Shown here one piece after another: positions 50,544 through 58,417 of a DNA stretch of 64,000 nt. Source of the DNA: Micromonospora vinacea (GTDB taxonomy: Bacteria > Actinomycetota > Actinomycetes > Mycobacteriales > Micromonosporaceae); NCBI RefSeq assembly GCF_015751785.1, contig NZ_JADOTY010000001.1:3720001-3784000 (forward strand). Direction: 5' to 3'. Each line of letters begins with the position of its first letter. The stretch's first letter is position 1. The notes beneath the pieces are model-generated. The model did not search any database. It was given only the letters and a program-made list of their open reading frames with translations, and was not told where the DNA came from. The position numbers and the translations under genes were made by a program.

Positions 50544-51079
50544 GCGCCCGCCTTCCGTCCGGTCGGATCAAGCTCAGCCCACAGGCGTTCACACGCCTCC
50601 AGCCATTCCAGGTCGGCCCGCAGCCGCAGCACGACCCCCTCCAACAGCAGCCCGGCGACCGGATCCACCGACCGCTCCAACGCGGCCCGTTGGGCGTCGC
50701 GCAGCCGGCGCAGCACCTCACGCCGCTGCGCGTCGACCAGGGCCACCGGATCGGCCAGCCGGGCTGTCGCGGCAGCCACCAACTTGAGGTGAAACTCCGC
50801 GAGGTCCGGCTTCGGCCAGTTCACTTCGGCCAGCCAGGTGGCGACTCGCTGCTGCCCCTCCGGGGTGAGCGCGTACACCCGGCGTTCGGGCCGGTCTGGC
50901 AGGCCCTCAGCCCGCTGTGAGGTCACCATCCCGGCCTTGCCCAGGCGGGTCAGCGTCACGTAGATCTGCCCGGCGTTCATCGTCTCGCCCAACGGGCCTA
51001 GCGCGGCCCGCAGCCGGCTGCGCAGCTCGTATCCGTGCGCTGGCTCCTTGGCCAGCATGGCCAGCACCACGTCCTGCAC
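50540..51079 (-). CDS. PadR family transcriptional regulator
   Basis: 179 residues from GTG 51079, with GGAGG 9 nt upstream. The winged helix is DVVLAMLAKEPAHGYELRSRLRAALGPLGETMNAGQIYVTLTRLGKAGMVTSQ followed by the wing ERRVYALTPEGQQRVATWL. The C-terminal coiled helices give the PadR-s1 dimer domain. It is the first gene of the exporter operon and probably represses its own promoter, releasing when the exported compound is present. Confidence 0.93.
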   Translation of the reverse strand: MQDVVLAMLAKEPAHGYELRSRLRAALGPLGETMNAGQIYVTLTRLGKAGMVTSQRAEGLPDRPERRVYALTPEGQQRVATWLAEVNWPKPDLAEFHLKLVAAATARLADPVALVDAQRREVLRRLRDAQRAALERSVDPVAGLLLEGVVLRLRADLEWLEACERLWAELDPTGRKAGA

Positions 51080-51099
51080 CAGATATGTCCTCCGTCTAG

Positions 51100-51130
51100 A
51101 TCGTTAATGGATAACGGCTATCTATACAGC
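51100..51130 (-). promoter_or_regulatory. putative padR-operon promoter/operator
   Basis: An AT-rich patch in an otherwise GC-rich region, holding GATA-ACGGC-TATC at 51110-51122 and TATCTATA just beyond. It lies 20-50 bp upstream of the padR start; a likely -10 region and autoregulatory site. Confidence 0.4.
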
Positions 51131-51176
51131 TGTCAAGTCTGAGGTGGGGTGCGGCGGGCGGAACGGGCAAGCGTTC

Positions 51177-51220
51177 GTCAACCGAGGTTGACACGGGAGG
51201 AGTTGTCAACGTATGTTGAC
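51177..51220. promoter_or_regulatory. twin operators GTCAAC-N4-GTTGAC
   Basis: GTCAACCGAGGTTGAC (51177-51192) and GTCAACGTATGTTGAC (51205-51220) are two perfect 6-bp-arm palindromes with 28-bp centre-to-centre spacing. The second ends 3 bp before the ATG of the small HTH gene. They are very likely the binding site of that HTH protein. Confidence 0.72.
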
Positions 51221-51223
51221 GGC

Positions 51224-51460
51224 ATGAGTCAGGCGACAGAACTCGCGGCGGCAGCCGGCAGCACCGACCCCCGGGTCGGGCTGCGCGCCGTCCGCGCGCT
51301 ACGCCGGCTACTCGAGCGGCTCGAGGTGGTCCAGGTGGACAACGCCCGACGACAGGGCTGGTCCTGGCAGGAGATCGCCGACACGCTCGAGGTCAGCCGG
51401 CAGGCCGTGCACAAGAAGCACGCCGGGCGACCGGCGGTCAACTCATCCTGGGAGGCGTGA
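51224..51460 (+). CDS. small HTH DNA-binding protein preceding a Clp-N gene
   Basis: 78 residues, ATG 51224; an in-frame start 25 codons earlier would run through both operators. An N-terminal helix (VGLRAVRALRRLLERLEVVQVDNARRQG) leads to a tight HTH, WSWQEIADTLEVSRQAVHKKH, near residues 46-66. A short basic tail ends the protein. It overlaps the Clp-N gene by one base (TGATG), so the two are a unit. The HTH probably binds the twin palindromes directly in front of it, giving autorepression. The order resembles the organisation around mycobacterial ClpC2-type genes. Confidence 0.87.
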   Translation: MSQATELAAAAGSTDPRVGLRAVRALRRLLERLEVVQVDNARRQGWSWQEIADTLEVSRQAVHKKHAGRPAVNSSWEA

Positions 51461-52038
51461 TGTTCGAACGGTTCACCGACCGGGCGCGCGACGTGGTGAA
51501 ACGGGCACTGGAGGAGGCGCGGGTCGAGGGCCAGCGGCCGGTCGGCACCGAGCACCTGCTGCTCGCCCTGCTCGCCGACGACGCCGGGCTGGCCAGCCGG
51601 GTGCTCGCCGATGCCGGCGTTCGCGCCGACGACCTGCGCGAACGCGTCCGACGGCACACCGCCAGCGGCGGCGTCGGCCTCGGCGACGCGGACGCGGCGG
51701 CGCTGCGGGAGATCGGCATCGACCTCGCTGCGATCGTGGCCCGCATCGAGCAGTCCTTCGGCCCGGACGCGCTACGGGAGGCGGTGCCGGCACAGCGCCG
51801 CCGCTGGGGGCGTAAGCGCTACCTCGGAGGCCCGTTCTCGCCCCGCTCGAAGAAGGCGCTGGAGCTGTCCCTGCGCGAGGCCATCCGGCTGCGCCACCGC
51901 CACATCGGCACCGAGCACATCCTGCTCGGGGTGCTCCGGGAGGGCAACGGGCTGGGGGCGTTGGTGCTCACCGAGTCCGGAGTCGACCTCGACGATCTGC
52001 GCCGGCGGGTGGAGCTGGCACTGCGGGCCGCGGCCTGA
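51460..52038 (+). CDS. Clp N-domain protein (ClpC2-like, no ATPase)
   Basis: 192 residues, ATG 51460. Two ClpC/ClpA N-repeats: FERFTDRARDVVKRALEEARVEGQRPVGTEHLLLALLADDAGLASRVLADAGV (about 1-55) and FSPRSKKALELSLREAIRLRHRHIGTEHILLGVLREGNGLGALVLTESGV (about 126-175), joined by a linker. There is no AAA+ ATPase or protease part. Free-standing Clp N-domain proteins such as mycobacterial ClpC2 act as decoys or sensors for ClpC1 substrates and ClpC1-targeting antibiotics. Co-translated with the HTH gene. Confidence 0.92.
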   Translation: MFERFTDRARDVVKRALEEARVEGQRPVGTEHLLLALLADDAGLASRVLADAGVRADDLRERVRRHTASGGVGLGDADAAALREIGIDLAAIVARIEQSFGPDALREAVPAQRRRWGRKRYLGGPFSPRSKKALELSLREAIRLRHRHIGTEHILLGVLREGNGLGALVLTESGVDLDDLRRRVELALRAAA

Positions 52039-52131
52039 CGGGCGGGGCCGGGTTGAAACCTGTCTGTGGCACTTCCGACGCGCGCCGTTCGCCGGGTCGC
52101 TGAAGCCGTCCGGGTGCTGCACACTGGCGCC

Positions 52132-53136
52132 GTGGATGCTGGACAGGACAGGCGGCCCTCGGGCGGCGACGGCGGGTTGCGCTCCGCGGTGGTGGTCAAC
52201 CCGGTCAAGGTCGACGATCTCGACGAGTTGCGCCGTACCGTCGACGACGCCCTGACCGCGGCCGGTTGGCCCGCGCCGCAGTGGTACGAGACGACAGTCG
52301 ACGACCCGGGCCGCGGCCAGACCGAGCAGGCCGTCAAGGCCGGCGTCGACCTGGTCTTCGCCTGCGGGGGCGACGGCACGGTGATGTCCTGCGTCAGCGG
52401 GCTGGTCGGCACCGACGTCGCCCTCGCCGTGCTGCCGCAGGGCACCGGCAACCTGCTCGCCGCCAACCTGGGGCTCTCCACCGACCTGGCCGCCGGGTTG
52501 CAGGTCGCTGTCGAGCGCGGCCGACGGCTGCTCGACGTCGGCGCTGTCGAGGACAGGTACTTCACAGTGATGGCCGGGATGGGCTTCGACGCCCAGATGC
52601 TCGAGGCCACCAACGAGACCACCAAGGCCCGCATCGGCTGGCCGGCGTACGTGATGGGCGCCGCCCGTCACCTCCGGGACCGGCCGATGCGGGTGCAGAT
52701 CCGCATCGACGACCGACCCGCGGTGCGCCGCCGGGCCCGTTCGGTCCTGATCGCCAACGTCGGCCGGCTACAGGGCGGTGTGACCCTGCTGACCGAAGCC
52801 GAGCCGGACGACGGCTGGCTCGACGTCGCCGTGCTCACCCCGCGCAACCTGCGGCACTGGCTCGCGCTCGGCTGGGCGGTGATCCGCCGCAGCGGCCAGG
52901 TGCCGCAGCTGGAGATCTTCCGGGGTCGGCGAGTGGTGGTCACCAGCAACCGGGCGCAGCCTCGGGAGTTGGACGGCGACCTCATCACCCCGGGCCGGCA
53001 ACTGCGGGCGGAGATCCGGCCCCAGGCGCTCTGGCTCTGCGTCCCCCAGCCCGAGGGCGCCCCCGACCTGGCCGTCGACGCGCAAGGTGCCGGGGAGCGG
53101 GGCGAGCAGCTGATCGAGGAAGCACGCCGTGAGTAG
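52132..53136 (+). CDS. diacylglycerol kinase-like lipid kinase
   Basis: 334 residues from GTG 52132. The DAGK catalytic domain has VVVNPVKV, the nucleotide motif FACGGDGTVMSC (78-87) and AVLPQGTGNLLAANL (about 100-114); a C-terminal beta domain has SVLIANVGRLQGG and ELDGDLITPGRQLRAEI. It belongs to the bacterial YegS/DgkB-type family that phosphorylates diacylglycerol or related lipids at the inner membrane. The next gene (YihY) overlaps its end by 8 bp, tying it to a membrane-lipid gene run. Confidence 0.93.
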   Translation: MDAGQDRRPSGGDGGLRSAVVVNPVKVDDLDELRRTVDDALTAAGWPAPQWYETTVDDPGRGQTEQAVKAGVDLVFACGGDGTVMSCVSGLVGTDVALAVLPQGTGNLLAANLGLSTDLAAGLQVAVERGRRLLDVGAVEDRYFTVMAGMGFDAQMLEATNETTKARIGWPAYVMGAARHLRDRPMRVQIRIDDRPAVRRRARSVLIANVGRLQGGVTLLTEAEPDDGWLDVAVLTPRNLRHWLALGWAVIRRSGQVPQLEIFRGRRVVVTSNRAQPRELDGDLITPGRQLRAEIRPQALWLCVPQPEGAPDLAVDAQGAGERGEQLIEEARRE

Positions 53137-54130
53137 CACCCGCATCGTGCCGGAGACCCGGCTGATGGCCGACGAGGAGCTGTCCGCCGACGACGCCTGG
53201 CACACACTGCGCGGGCAGGGCGGCTGGCACCTGCTGCGGGACGCGTTCATCCGGTTCCGCTACGGCGACGGGTTCAGCCACTCCCGGGCCTTCGCGCTGC
53301 AACTCTGCCTCGCCGTGGTGCCGTTCCTGATCGCCCTCACCGGCCTGATCAGCGAGCTGGGCGTCGAGGAGGGCGGCCAGGTGGTCGCCGACACCGTCCT
53401 GGCGCTCACCCCCGGCCAGAGTTCGCAGATGGTCGCCGAGCTGCTCGGCGAGGGCGAACGCGTCGAGGACGCGGGGGAGCTGGCGCTCACCCTCGGTCTG
53501 CTCACCGGCCTGTTCGCGCTCACCACCACGATGGCCCAGATCGAGCGGGGTGCCAACCGCATCTACGGCGTCGAGCGGGACCGCCCGGCGCTGCGCAAGT
53601 ACCTGCGAGCCGCCGTGCTGGCCGTCACCGCCGGCCTGCCCGCGCTCGCCGGCTTCCTCATCCTGGTCGGCGGCGGCGCGATGGGCGACTCGGTCCGCGA
53701 ACACTACGAGTGGGGCGAACTCGCCCACGGCATCTGGGACGTGATCCGCTTCCCGCTGAGCCTCGGGCTGACCGTCATCGCCGTCGCCGTGCTGTTCCGA
53801 CACGCGCCGCGCCGCAACCAGCCCGGCCTGTCCTGGCTGCTGTTCGGCGCCGGCATCGCCACTGCGCTGTGGTGGCTGGCCAGCCTGCTGCTCGCCGCGT
53901 ACGTGCGGTTCAGTGACGGTTTCGGGCAGACCTACGGTGCCCTGACCGGCATGATGGCGCTGCTGCTCTGGGCCAACCTGACCGGGATGGCGCTCTTCGG
54001 CGGGCTGTCCTTCGCCGCCCAACTGGAGGCGCTGCGCATCGGTGCGCGGGAGCCCGCCCAACCGGACCTGTGGGAGCCCGACCCGGACCGCGCCGAGCTG
54101 TACGACACCGGTGACATGTCGGCGCTCTAG
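53129..54130 (+). CDS. YihY/BrkB family membrane protein
   Basis: 333 residues from GTG 53129, overlapping the lipid kinase by 8 bp. Six predicted helices: FALQLCLAVVPFLIALTGLI, LTLGLLTGLFALTTTMAQI, AAVLAVTAGLPALAGFLILVGG, PLSLGLTVIAVAVLF, LSWLLFGAGIATALWWLASLLLAAYV and YGALTGMMALLLWANLTGMALFGG. The family signatures GANRIYGV and RFSDGFGQTYG are visible. Function is not settled for the family; envelope-lipid transport is often suggested. The tail ends in acidic DMSAL. Confidence 0.92.
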   Translation: MSSTRIVPETRLMADEELSADDAWHTLRGQGGWHLLRDAFIRFRYGDGFSHSRAFALQLCLAVVPFLIALTGLISELGVEEGGQVVADTVLALTPGQSSQMVAELLGEGERVEDAGELALTLGLLTGLFALTTTMAQIERGANRIYGVERDRPALRKYLRAAVLAVTAGLPALAGFLILVGGGAMGDSVREHYEWGELAHGIWDVIRFPLSLGLTVIAVAVLFRHAPRRNQPGLSWLLFGAGIATALWWLASLLLAAYVRFSDGFGQTYGALTGMMALLLWANLTGMALFGGLSFAAQLEALRIGAREPAQPDLWEPDPDRAELYDTGDMSAL

Positions 54131-54199
54131 GGGCACCGGCGTGTACGACGGACGCGGATCGGGTAAAGCGCCTCGCCAGACAGACAAGGGAGGTGCGGG

Positions 54200-55690
54200 G
54201 TGACCGCGGTCAAAGAGGTGGCGCGCCGTCCGATCGGTCATTTCGCCGAACGGAGCATTGCCGGCCTGGTGGCCGTCACCGGTGCCGGGGTGGCCTTCGG
54301 GCTGCTGTTGTTGCTCGTCCGGGTGCGCTGGAGCCCGCTGCAGGATGCCGACCACGCGCTCGCCGAGTGGTTCAACGGGCTCGTCGCCCCGCACCACGCG
54401 CTAGTCACAGTGCTCCAGGCGGTGACCGACCTGGGCGGTCGGCCGATCCTCATCTGGCTGGTCACCATCGCCGTGGTCGGGCTGCTGATCCGGCGGCAGC
54501 CCCGACTCGCCGTCTATCTGATCATCACGGGGGTCGGTGGTCTGATCCTCGACCCGTCGCTGAAGACGCTTGTCGGCCGGCTCCGCCCGGTCGTGGACGT
54601 GCCGATCGCCAGCGCGCCCGGCAACAGCTTCCCGAGCGGGCACGCGCTCGGCTCGTTCGTCGCGTACGGAGCTCTGCTGCTGGTGTTCCTGCCGGCGATG
54701 GCCCCCCGCTGGCGCAAGCCGGCCATCGTCGGCGTCGGTGTGCTGGTGGCACTGGTCGGGCTGACCCGGATCGCGCTGGGCGTGCACTTCGTCTCCGACG
54801 TGCTGGCCGCCTGGCTCCTCGGGGCCGCCTGGCTGGGCGTCACCGCGTACGCCTTCCGACTGTGGCGGCGGGAGCGGGGCCGGCCGGTGCCGCCGCTGAC
54901 CGAGGGCCTGGAGCCGGAGGCAGGGCACGACATCGCCCCCGCCCCGGCCGAGGAACACGTGTTGGCCCACCCCCGGTCGGCGGTGGCTGAGCTGCTGGTC
55001 GGCTGGGTGATCGTGTTCGGCGCGCTGTACGGCTTCGGTATGTACGTCAGCTACCACGCCAAGGGCACCTTCTTCGACACCCTCGACACCGAGGTCCCGC
55101 GGTGGTTCGCCGAGCGGCACACCGAGGTGCTGACCGAGGTCAGCTGGTGGTGGAGCAAGTTCGGCGACACCCATGCCATCCTGCTGATCTCGCTGGTGTT
55201 CTGCCCGCTGGTGCTGGCGGTGTGGCGGCGCTGGCGCCCGGTGCTCTTCGTGGCGCTGGCGATGGTGGGTGAGCTGACCCTCTTCCTCGCGTCGGCCCGC
55301 GCGATCGACCGGCCGCGTCCGCCGGTGGAGAACCTGGACGGGCAGATGCCCACCTCGTCGTTCCCGTCCGGGCACATCGCGGCAACGATCTGTGTCTGGC
55401 TGGCGATCACCCTCATCGTGTTCCCGCGTACCGACCGGTGGTGGCGTTGGATCTTCGTGGCGCTGGCCGTGCTCATGCCGGTCGGGGTGGCCACCTCGCG
55501 GATGTACCGGGGCATGCACCACCCGACCGACTTCATGGGCGCGATCCTGCTCTCCGCGCTCTGGATCGGTCTGCTGTACCTGGTGATCCGCCCGAACGAG
55601 GACCTGAAGGAAGGCAACCAACCGGCCATCGAGTCGGAGGACGTGGACACCCTCGACGACGAGCTGGCGCGGGCCGGCCGAGCCGACTAG
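54200..55690 (+). CDS. tandem PAP2 phosphatase membrane protein
   Basis: 496 residues from GTG 54200 with GGGAGGTG upstream. Two full PAP2 units. The first has KTLVGRLRP, NSFPSGHALGSF and LTRIALGVHFVSDVLAAW (the K-x6-RP, PSGH and R-x5-H-x3-D triad); the second has ARAIDRPRPPV, SSFPSGHIAATI and SRMYRGMHHPTDFMG. A hydrophilic linker (about 230-265) joins them. Each unit has its own helices. PAP2 proteins remove phosphate from lipid phosphates or undecaprenyl pyrophosphate outside the membrane. It follows a lipid kinase and YihY gene, so opposing phosphorylation and dephosphorylation of one lipid is a possible theme. Confidence 0.93.
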   Translation: MTAVKEVARRPIGHFAERSIAGLVAVTGAGVAFGLLLLLVRVRWSPLQDADHALAEWFNGLVAPHHALVTVLQAVTDLGGRPILIWLVTIAVVGLLIRRQPRLAVYLIITGVGGLILDPSLKTLVGRLRPVVDVPIASAPGNSFPSGHALGSFVAYGALLLVFLPAMAPRWRKPAIVGVGVLVALVGLTRIALGVHFVSDVLAAWLLGAAWLGVTAYAFRLWRRERGRPVPPLTEGLEPEAGHDIAPAPAEEHVLAHPRSAVAELLVGWVIVFGALYGFGMYVSYHAKGTFFDTLDTEVPRWFAERHTEVLTEVSWWWSKFGDTHAILLISLVFCPLVLAVWRRWRPVLFVALAMVGELTLFLASARAIDRPRPPVENLDGQMPTSSFPSGHIAATICVWLAITLIVFPRTDRWWRWIFVALAVLMPVGVATSRMYRGMHHPTDFMGAILLSALWIGLLYLVIRPNEDLKEGNQPAIESEDVDTLDDELARAGRAD

Positions 55691-55701
55691 GCGCCGCCGT
55701 C

Positions 55702-56511
55702 GTGCTGCGGGTGATGACCTGGAACATCCGCACCGGCGGCCGGGATCGCGGCGGCCCCGACCGGCTGGATCAGGTGGTCCAGGTCGTCAACGAGCAGGCA
55801 CCTGACGTGCTGGCCCTCCAGGAGTTGCGCGGCTTCGACCGGGACGGGCTGATGGCCACAGTGGCGGGCCGGGTGGGGATGACGCCCCACCTGGCCCGGT
55901 CCTGCTTCGGGCAGCCGGTGGCGGTGCTGGTCCGGCCGCCGTACCGGGTGGTCGACGCCGGGTCGGTGCGCCGCCCGTTCCACCACGCCGCCGCCCGCGT
56001 CGTGGTGGCCACGTCCGCCGGTCCGTTCACAGTGGTGGGCACCCACCTCTACCCGTACTCCGGGGGTAGGCGGCGAATGGAGGTCGACTGGTTGGCCGCC
56101 GCCATGCGTCGCGACCAGCGGCCGCTGACGCTGGTCGCCGGTGACCTCAACTCGCTCGACCCGACCGTCGACCACACCGCCCGGCTGGCGGGCATGCCGG
56201 CCCTCTACCGGCGGCGGCACCTGCGTCGCTCCGGCGGCGCCGTGGACACCCGCGCGATCGCCCGCCTGCTCGCCGCCGGCCTGGTCGACCTCTGGCCGTC
56301 GGGCAACGTCGACGCGCCGGAGGCCGCCGGCCACACCGTGCCCACCCGACTCGGCGGTGCCGAGTTCGCCGGGATGCGGTTGGACTACCTGCTCGGCAGC
56401 ACGGCGGTGGCGCAGCGGGCGCACGACTGTCGGGTGATCCGCGACGGCGCGGCGGCCACCGCCTCCGACCACTATCCGCTGCTCGCCACGCTGCAGTTGT
56501 CTCCCGGCTGA
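55702..56511 (+). CDS. endonuclease/exonuclease/phosphatase (EEP) family protein
   Basis: 269 residues from GTG 55702, 11 bp after the PAP2 stop. The EEP fold shows RVMTWNIRTGG (Asn metal ligand), VLALQELRGFDRDG (catalytic Glu), TVVGTHLYPYSGGRRR (His), VAGDLNSLDP (Asp/Asn) and the C-terminal ASDHYPLLATL (Asp-His pair). No signal peptide. Could be a phosphodiesterase acting on lipids or nucleic acid; position in the lipid gene run favours a phosphoester other than DNA, but this is inference. Confidence 0.88.
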   Translation: MLRVMTWNIRTGGRDRGGPDRLDQVVQVVNEQAPDVLALQELRGFDRDGLMATVAGRVGMTPHLARSCFGQPVAVLVRPPYRVVDAGSVRRPFHHAAARVVVATSAGPFTVVGTHLYPYSGGRRRMEVDWLAAAMRRDQRPLTLVAGDLNSLDPTVDHTARLAGMPALYRRRHLRRSGGAVDTRAIARLLAAGLVDLWPSGNVDAPEAAGHTVPTRLGGAEFAGMRLDYLLGSTAVAQRAHDCRVIRDGAAATASDHYPLLATLQLSPG

Positions 56512-56576
56512 CGCCACCCGTCGGTCCGCGCTGCCGACACCCCCACGGCGTGGCGCGGGCCGATTACCGTGCCACC

Positions 56577-57404
56577 GTGACCGACCGCCGCACCCTCCGC
56601 TCGTCGTTGCCCGGCCCGCCCAACGAGCACCGGGCCACGCCGACAGGGGCGCGTCCGGCCGGCGACCCGCTGGCCTCGGGCACCATGCGGCCGGCCGCCG
56701 TCGCGCCTCCGCTCGTCTCGGCCGTCGCGCGCGGTGTGGCGCTGGTCGTGGTGCTGCCGGTACGCCTGCTCTGGGAGCTGATCGCGGCTGCCGGCCGGCT
56801 GCTGCACCGGTACCTGCTCCGCCCGGTGGGTCGGTTCCTGCGCCGCTGGCTGCTGGCCCCGCTGGCCTGGGTGCTGCACCGGCTGGTCTGGCTTCCGCTG
56901 GTCTGGTGCGCCCGGCACCTGCTGTGGCTCCCGTTGGTGTGGGTCGCCCGCACGGTGATCTGGCCCGCGCTGCTCTGGGTGACCCGTCATGGGCTGCGTC
57001 CGGTGCTCGTGGTCCTGGGGCGGGTATTGGTCTGGCTCGCCACGTACCTGGTCCTGTGGCCGCTGCAATGGTTGGGCGCGGTGCTCACGCCCGTCGGTCG
57101 GCTGGTCGTCGACGCGGTGGTCGGCGCGTGGCGGACGGCCGGCCGGGTGCTGCGACTGCTGCACCGACTGCTGCTGCGCCCGCTCGGGCGAGGTTTGCGC
57201 TGGCTGTGGCGGCACACCGTACGCCCGCTGCTGTCCGGAGTCCGGTGGGTCTGGTCGGTGACGGTCGTGCCGGTGGCGCGGGGCCTCAGAGCGGTGTGGC
57301 GGGCCACCGTCGCGCCCGCGGCCCGCTGGGCCCGCCGTTCGGTGCTCGCCCCGGCCCGGCTGGCCGTCCGGGAGGTGCTCAACGCCCTGGGCCTGCGCCG
57401 TTGA
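56577..57404 (+). CDS. Trp/Arg/Leu-rich protein with proline-punctuated helical repeats, unknown function
   Basis: 275 residues from GTG 56577 (VTDRRTLRSS). Not recognised. After a polar N-terminus (about 1-45), residues about 50-275 form a run of short amphipathic-to-hydrophobic helices separated by prolines at steady intervals. Five gaps of 11-12 residues occur in the first half (LLRPVGRFLRRW, LAPLAWVLHRLVW, LPLVWCARHLLW, LPLVWVARTVIW...), and three gaps of 15 in the second (LRPLGRGLRWLWRHTV, RPLLSGVRWVWSVTV, PVARGLRAVWRATV). Trp, Arg and Leu dominate, with almost no acids. It could lie along or in the membrane surface or scaffold lipids. Confidence 0.75.
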   Translation: MTDRRTLRSSLPGPPNEHRATPTGARPAGDPLASGTMRPAAVAPPLVSAVARGVALVVVLPVRLLWELIAAAGRLLHRYLLRPVGRFLRRWLLAPLAWVLHRLVWLPLVWCARHLLWLPLVWVARTVIWPALLWVTRHGLRPVLVVLGRVLVWLATYLVLWPLQWLGAVLTPVGRLVVDAVVGAWRTAGRVLRLLHRLLLRPLGRGLRWLWRHTVRPLLSGVRWVWSVTVVPVARGLRAVWRATVAPAARWARRSVLAPARLAVREVLNALGLRR

Positions 57405-57416
57405 GGCGTACGGGGC

Positions 57417-57536
57417 TCAGAGCACCAGATTCAGCAGGACGGTCAGCACCACCGAGGCCACGATCGAGAAAAGGATCATCAGGAGGCAGCCGAGGCCCCC
57501 GCCGAGCGGGCGGATCTCCGTGTTGCCGAAGCGCAT
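57417..57536 (-). CDS. small membrane protein, 39 residues
   Basis: Starts ATG 57536, preceded by ACAGGTGACC. A polar start MRFGNTEIRPLGGG is followed by one helix (LGCLLMILFSIVASVVLTVLLNLVL). Translated upstream codons are unlike coding. It starts 6 bp after the hydrolase stop and so is the last gene of the LLM-hydrolase operon. The pattern MRFG..IRPLGGGLGCLLMILFS is seen in many actinobacterial small membrane proteins of unknown role. Confidence 0.78.
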   Translation of the reverse strand: MRFGNTEIRPLGGGLGCLLMILFSIVASVVLTVLLNLVL

Positions 57537-57541
57537 GATGG

Positions 57542-58417
57542 TCACCTGTCCGTGAGTGCGGGTTGAGGGGCGAGCAGGTGCCGGATCGCGTCGGCGACGG
57601 CAGTCGGGGCGGTCGTGACCACGTTGTGCGCGGCTCCGGGGACGACCACCAGGGCCGCCTCCGGCACCAGCCGTGTCGCCTCGTCCCGCCACCGTTCCGG
57701 CACGACCGGGTCACGGTCGCCGGTCACGACGACGGTCGGCGCGCTGACGCGGACGAGGTCCGCCTCGATCGCGTTCCGCACCGAGTGCGACAGGGTGGCG
57801 AGAACCCGCCAGGGCCGGGCGTTCCAGACGTCCCGCACCAGGATCGGGGCCTGTAGCGGCGCCTCGCGCAGGCTGTCCACCAGCCAACGACCGAACTGGG
57901 CTTGTCGGGACCGGGCCGCCGGGTCACTCGTCGGTCCGGCCAACACCAGCGCGCGTACCGCGTCGGGGTGGGTCGCGGCGACCGCGGCGGCCACTTCCGC
58001 GCCGAACGAGTGCCCCAGCAGGCAGACCGGCGGCAACTGGTACGCGGCCAGCCAGGCGGCCAGGTGGTCGGCGTGCCGGCGGACGTCGTACGCGCCCGGG
58101 GGGTGTTCGGTCAGCCCGAAGCCGGGCAGGTCCGGCACGTACACCTGATGGGTGGTGGAGAGCGCGACGGCCAGCGGGGTGAGATACCGGTGCGAGACCG
58201 CCAGGCCGTGTACCAGCACCACGGGTGGCGCCCCGGTCCCCGGGTCGGCGCTGCGGCGGGTGTGGGTGCGCAGTCCGTCGACGACCCGCCATTCGCTGGT
58301 CAGTCCGCCGGCAGCCCGGGGCGCGGCCATGGCGAGCCGCAGCTCGGCCGGCCCGAACCGGCCGACGGCGCTGCGGCGGGGCGACCCGGGCGGCGGAGGT
58401 GCCGCACCTCGGTTCAC
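57542..58417 (-). CDS. alpha/beta hydrolase
   Basis: 291 residues if started at GTG 58417, which overlaps the LLM gene stop (GTGA); ATG 58330, 29 codons in, gives 262 and is possible, but has no ribosome site. Core: VVLVHGLAVSHRYLTPL (oxyanion HG), LGHSFGAEVAAAVA (nucleophile elbow G-H-S-F-G), VVVTGDRDPVVPERW (acid Asp) and PGAAHNVVTTAP (His). Substrate unknown; the size fits ester or C-C hydrolases. Likely co-transcribed with the LLM oxidoreductase and the 39-residue membrane protein. Confidence 0.87.
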   Translation of the reverse strand: MNRGAAPPPPGSPRRSAVGRFGPAELRLAMAAPRAAGGLTSEWRVVDGLRTHTRRSADPGTGAPPVVLVHGLAVSHRYLTPLAVALSTTHQVYVPDLPGFGLTEHPPGAYDVRRHADHLAAWLAAYQLPPVCLLGHSFGAEVAAAVAATHPDAVRALVLAGPTSDPAARSRQAQFGRWLVDSLREAPLQAPILVRDVWNARPWRVLATLSHSVRNAIEADLVRVSAPTVVVTGDRDPVVPERWRDEATRLVPEAALVVVPGAAHNVVTTAPTAVADAIRHLLAPQPALTDR

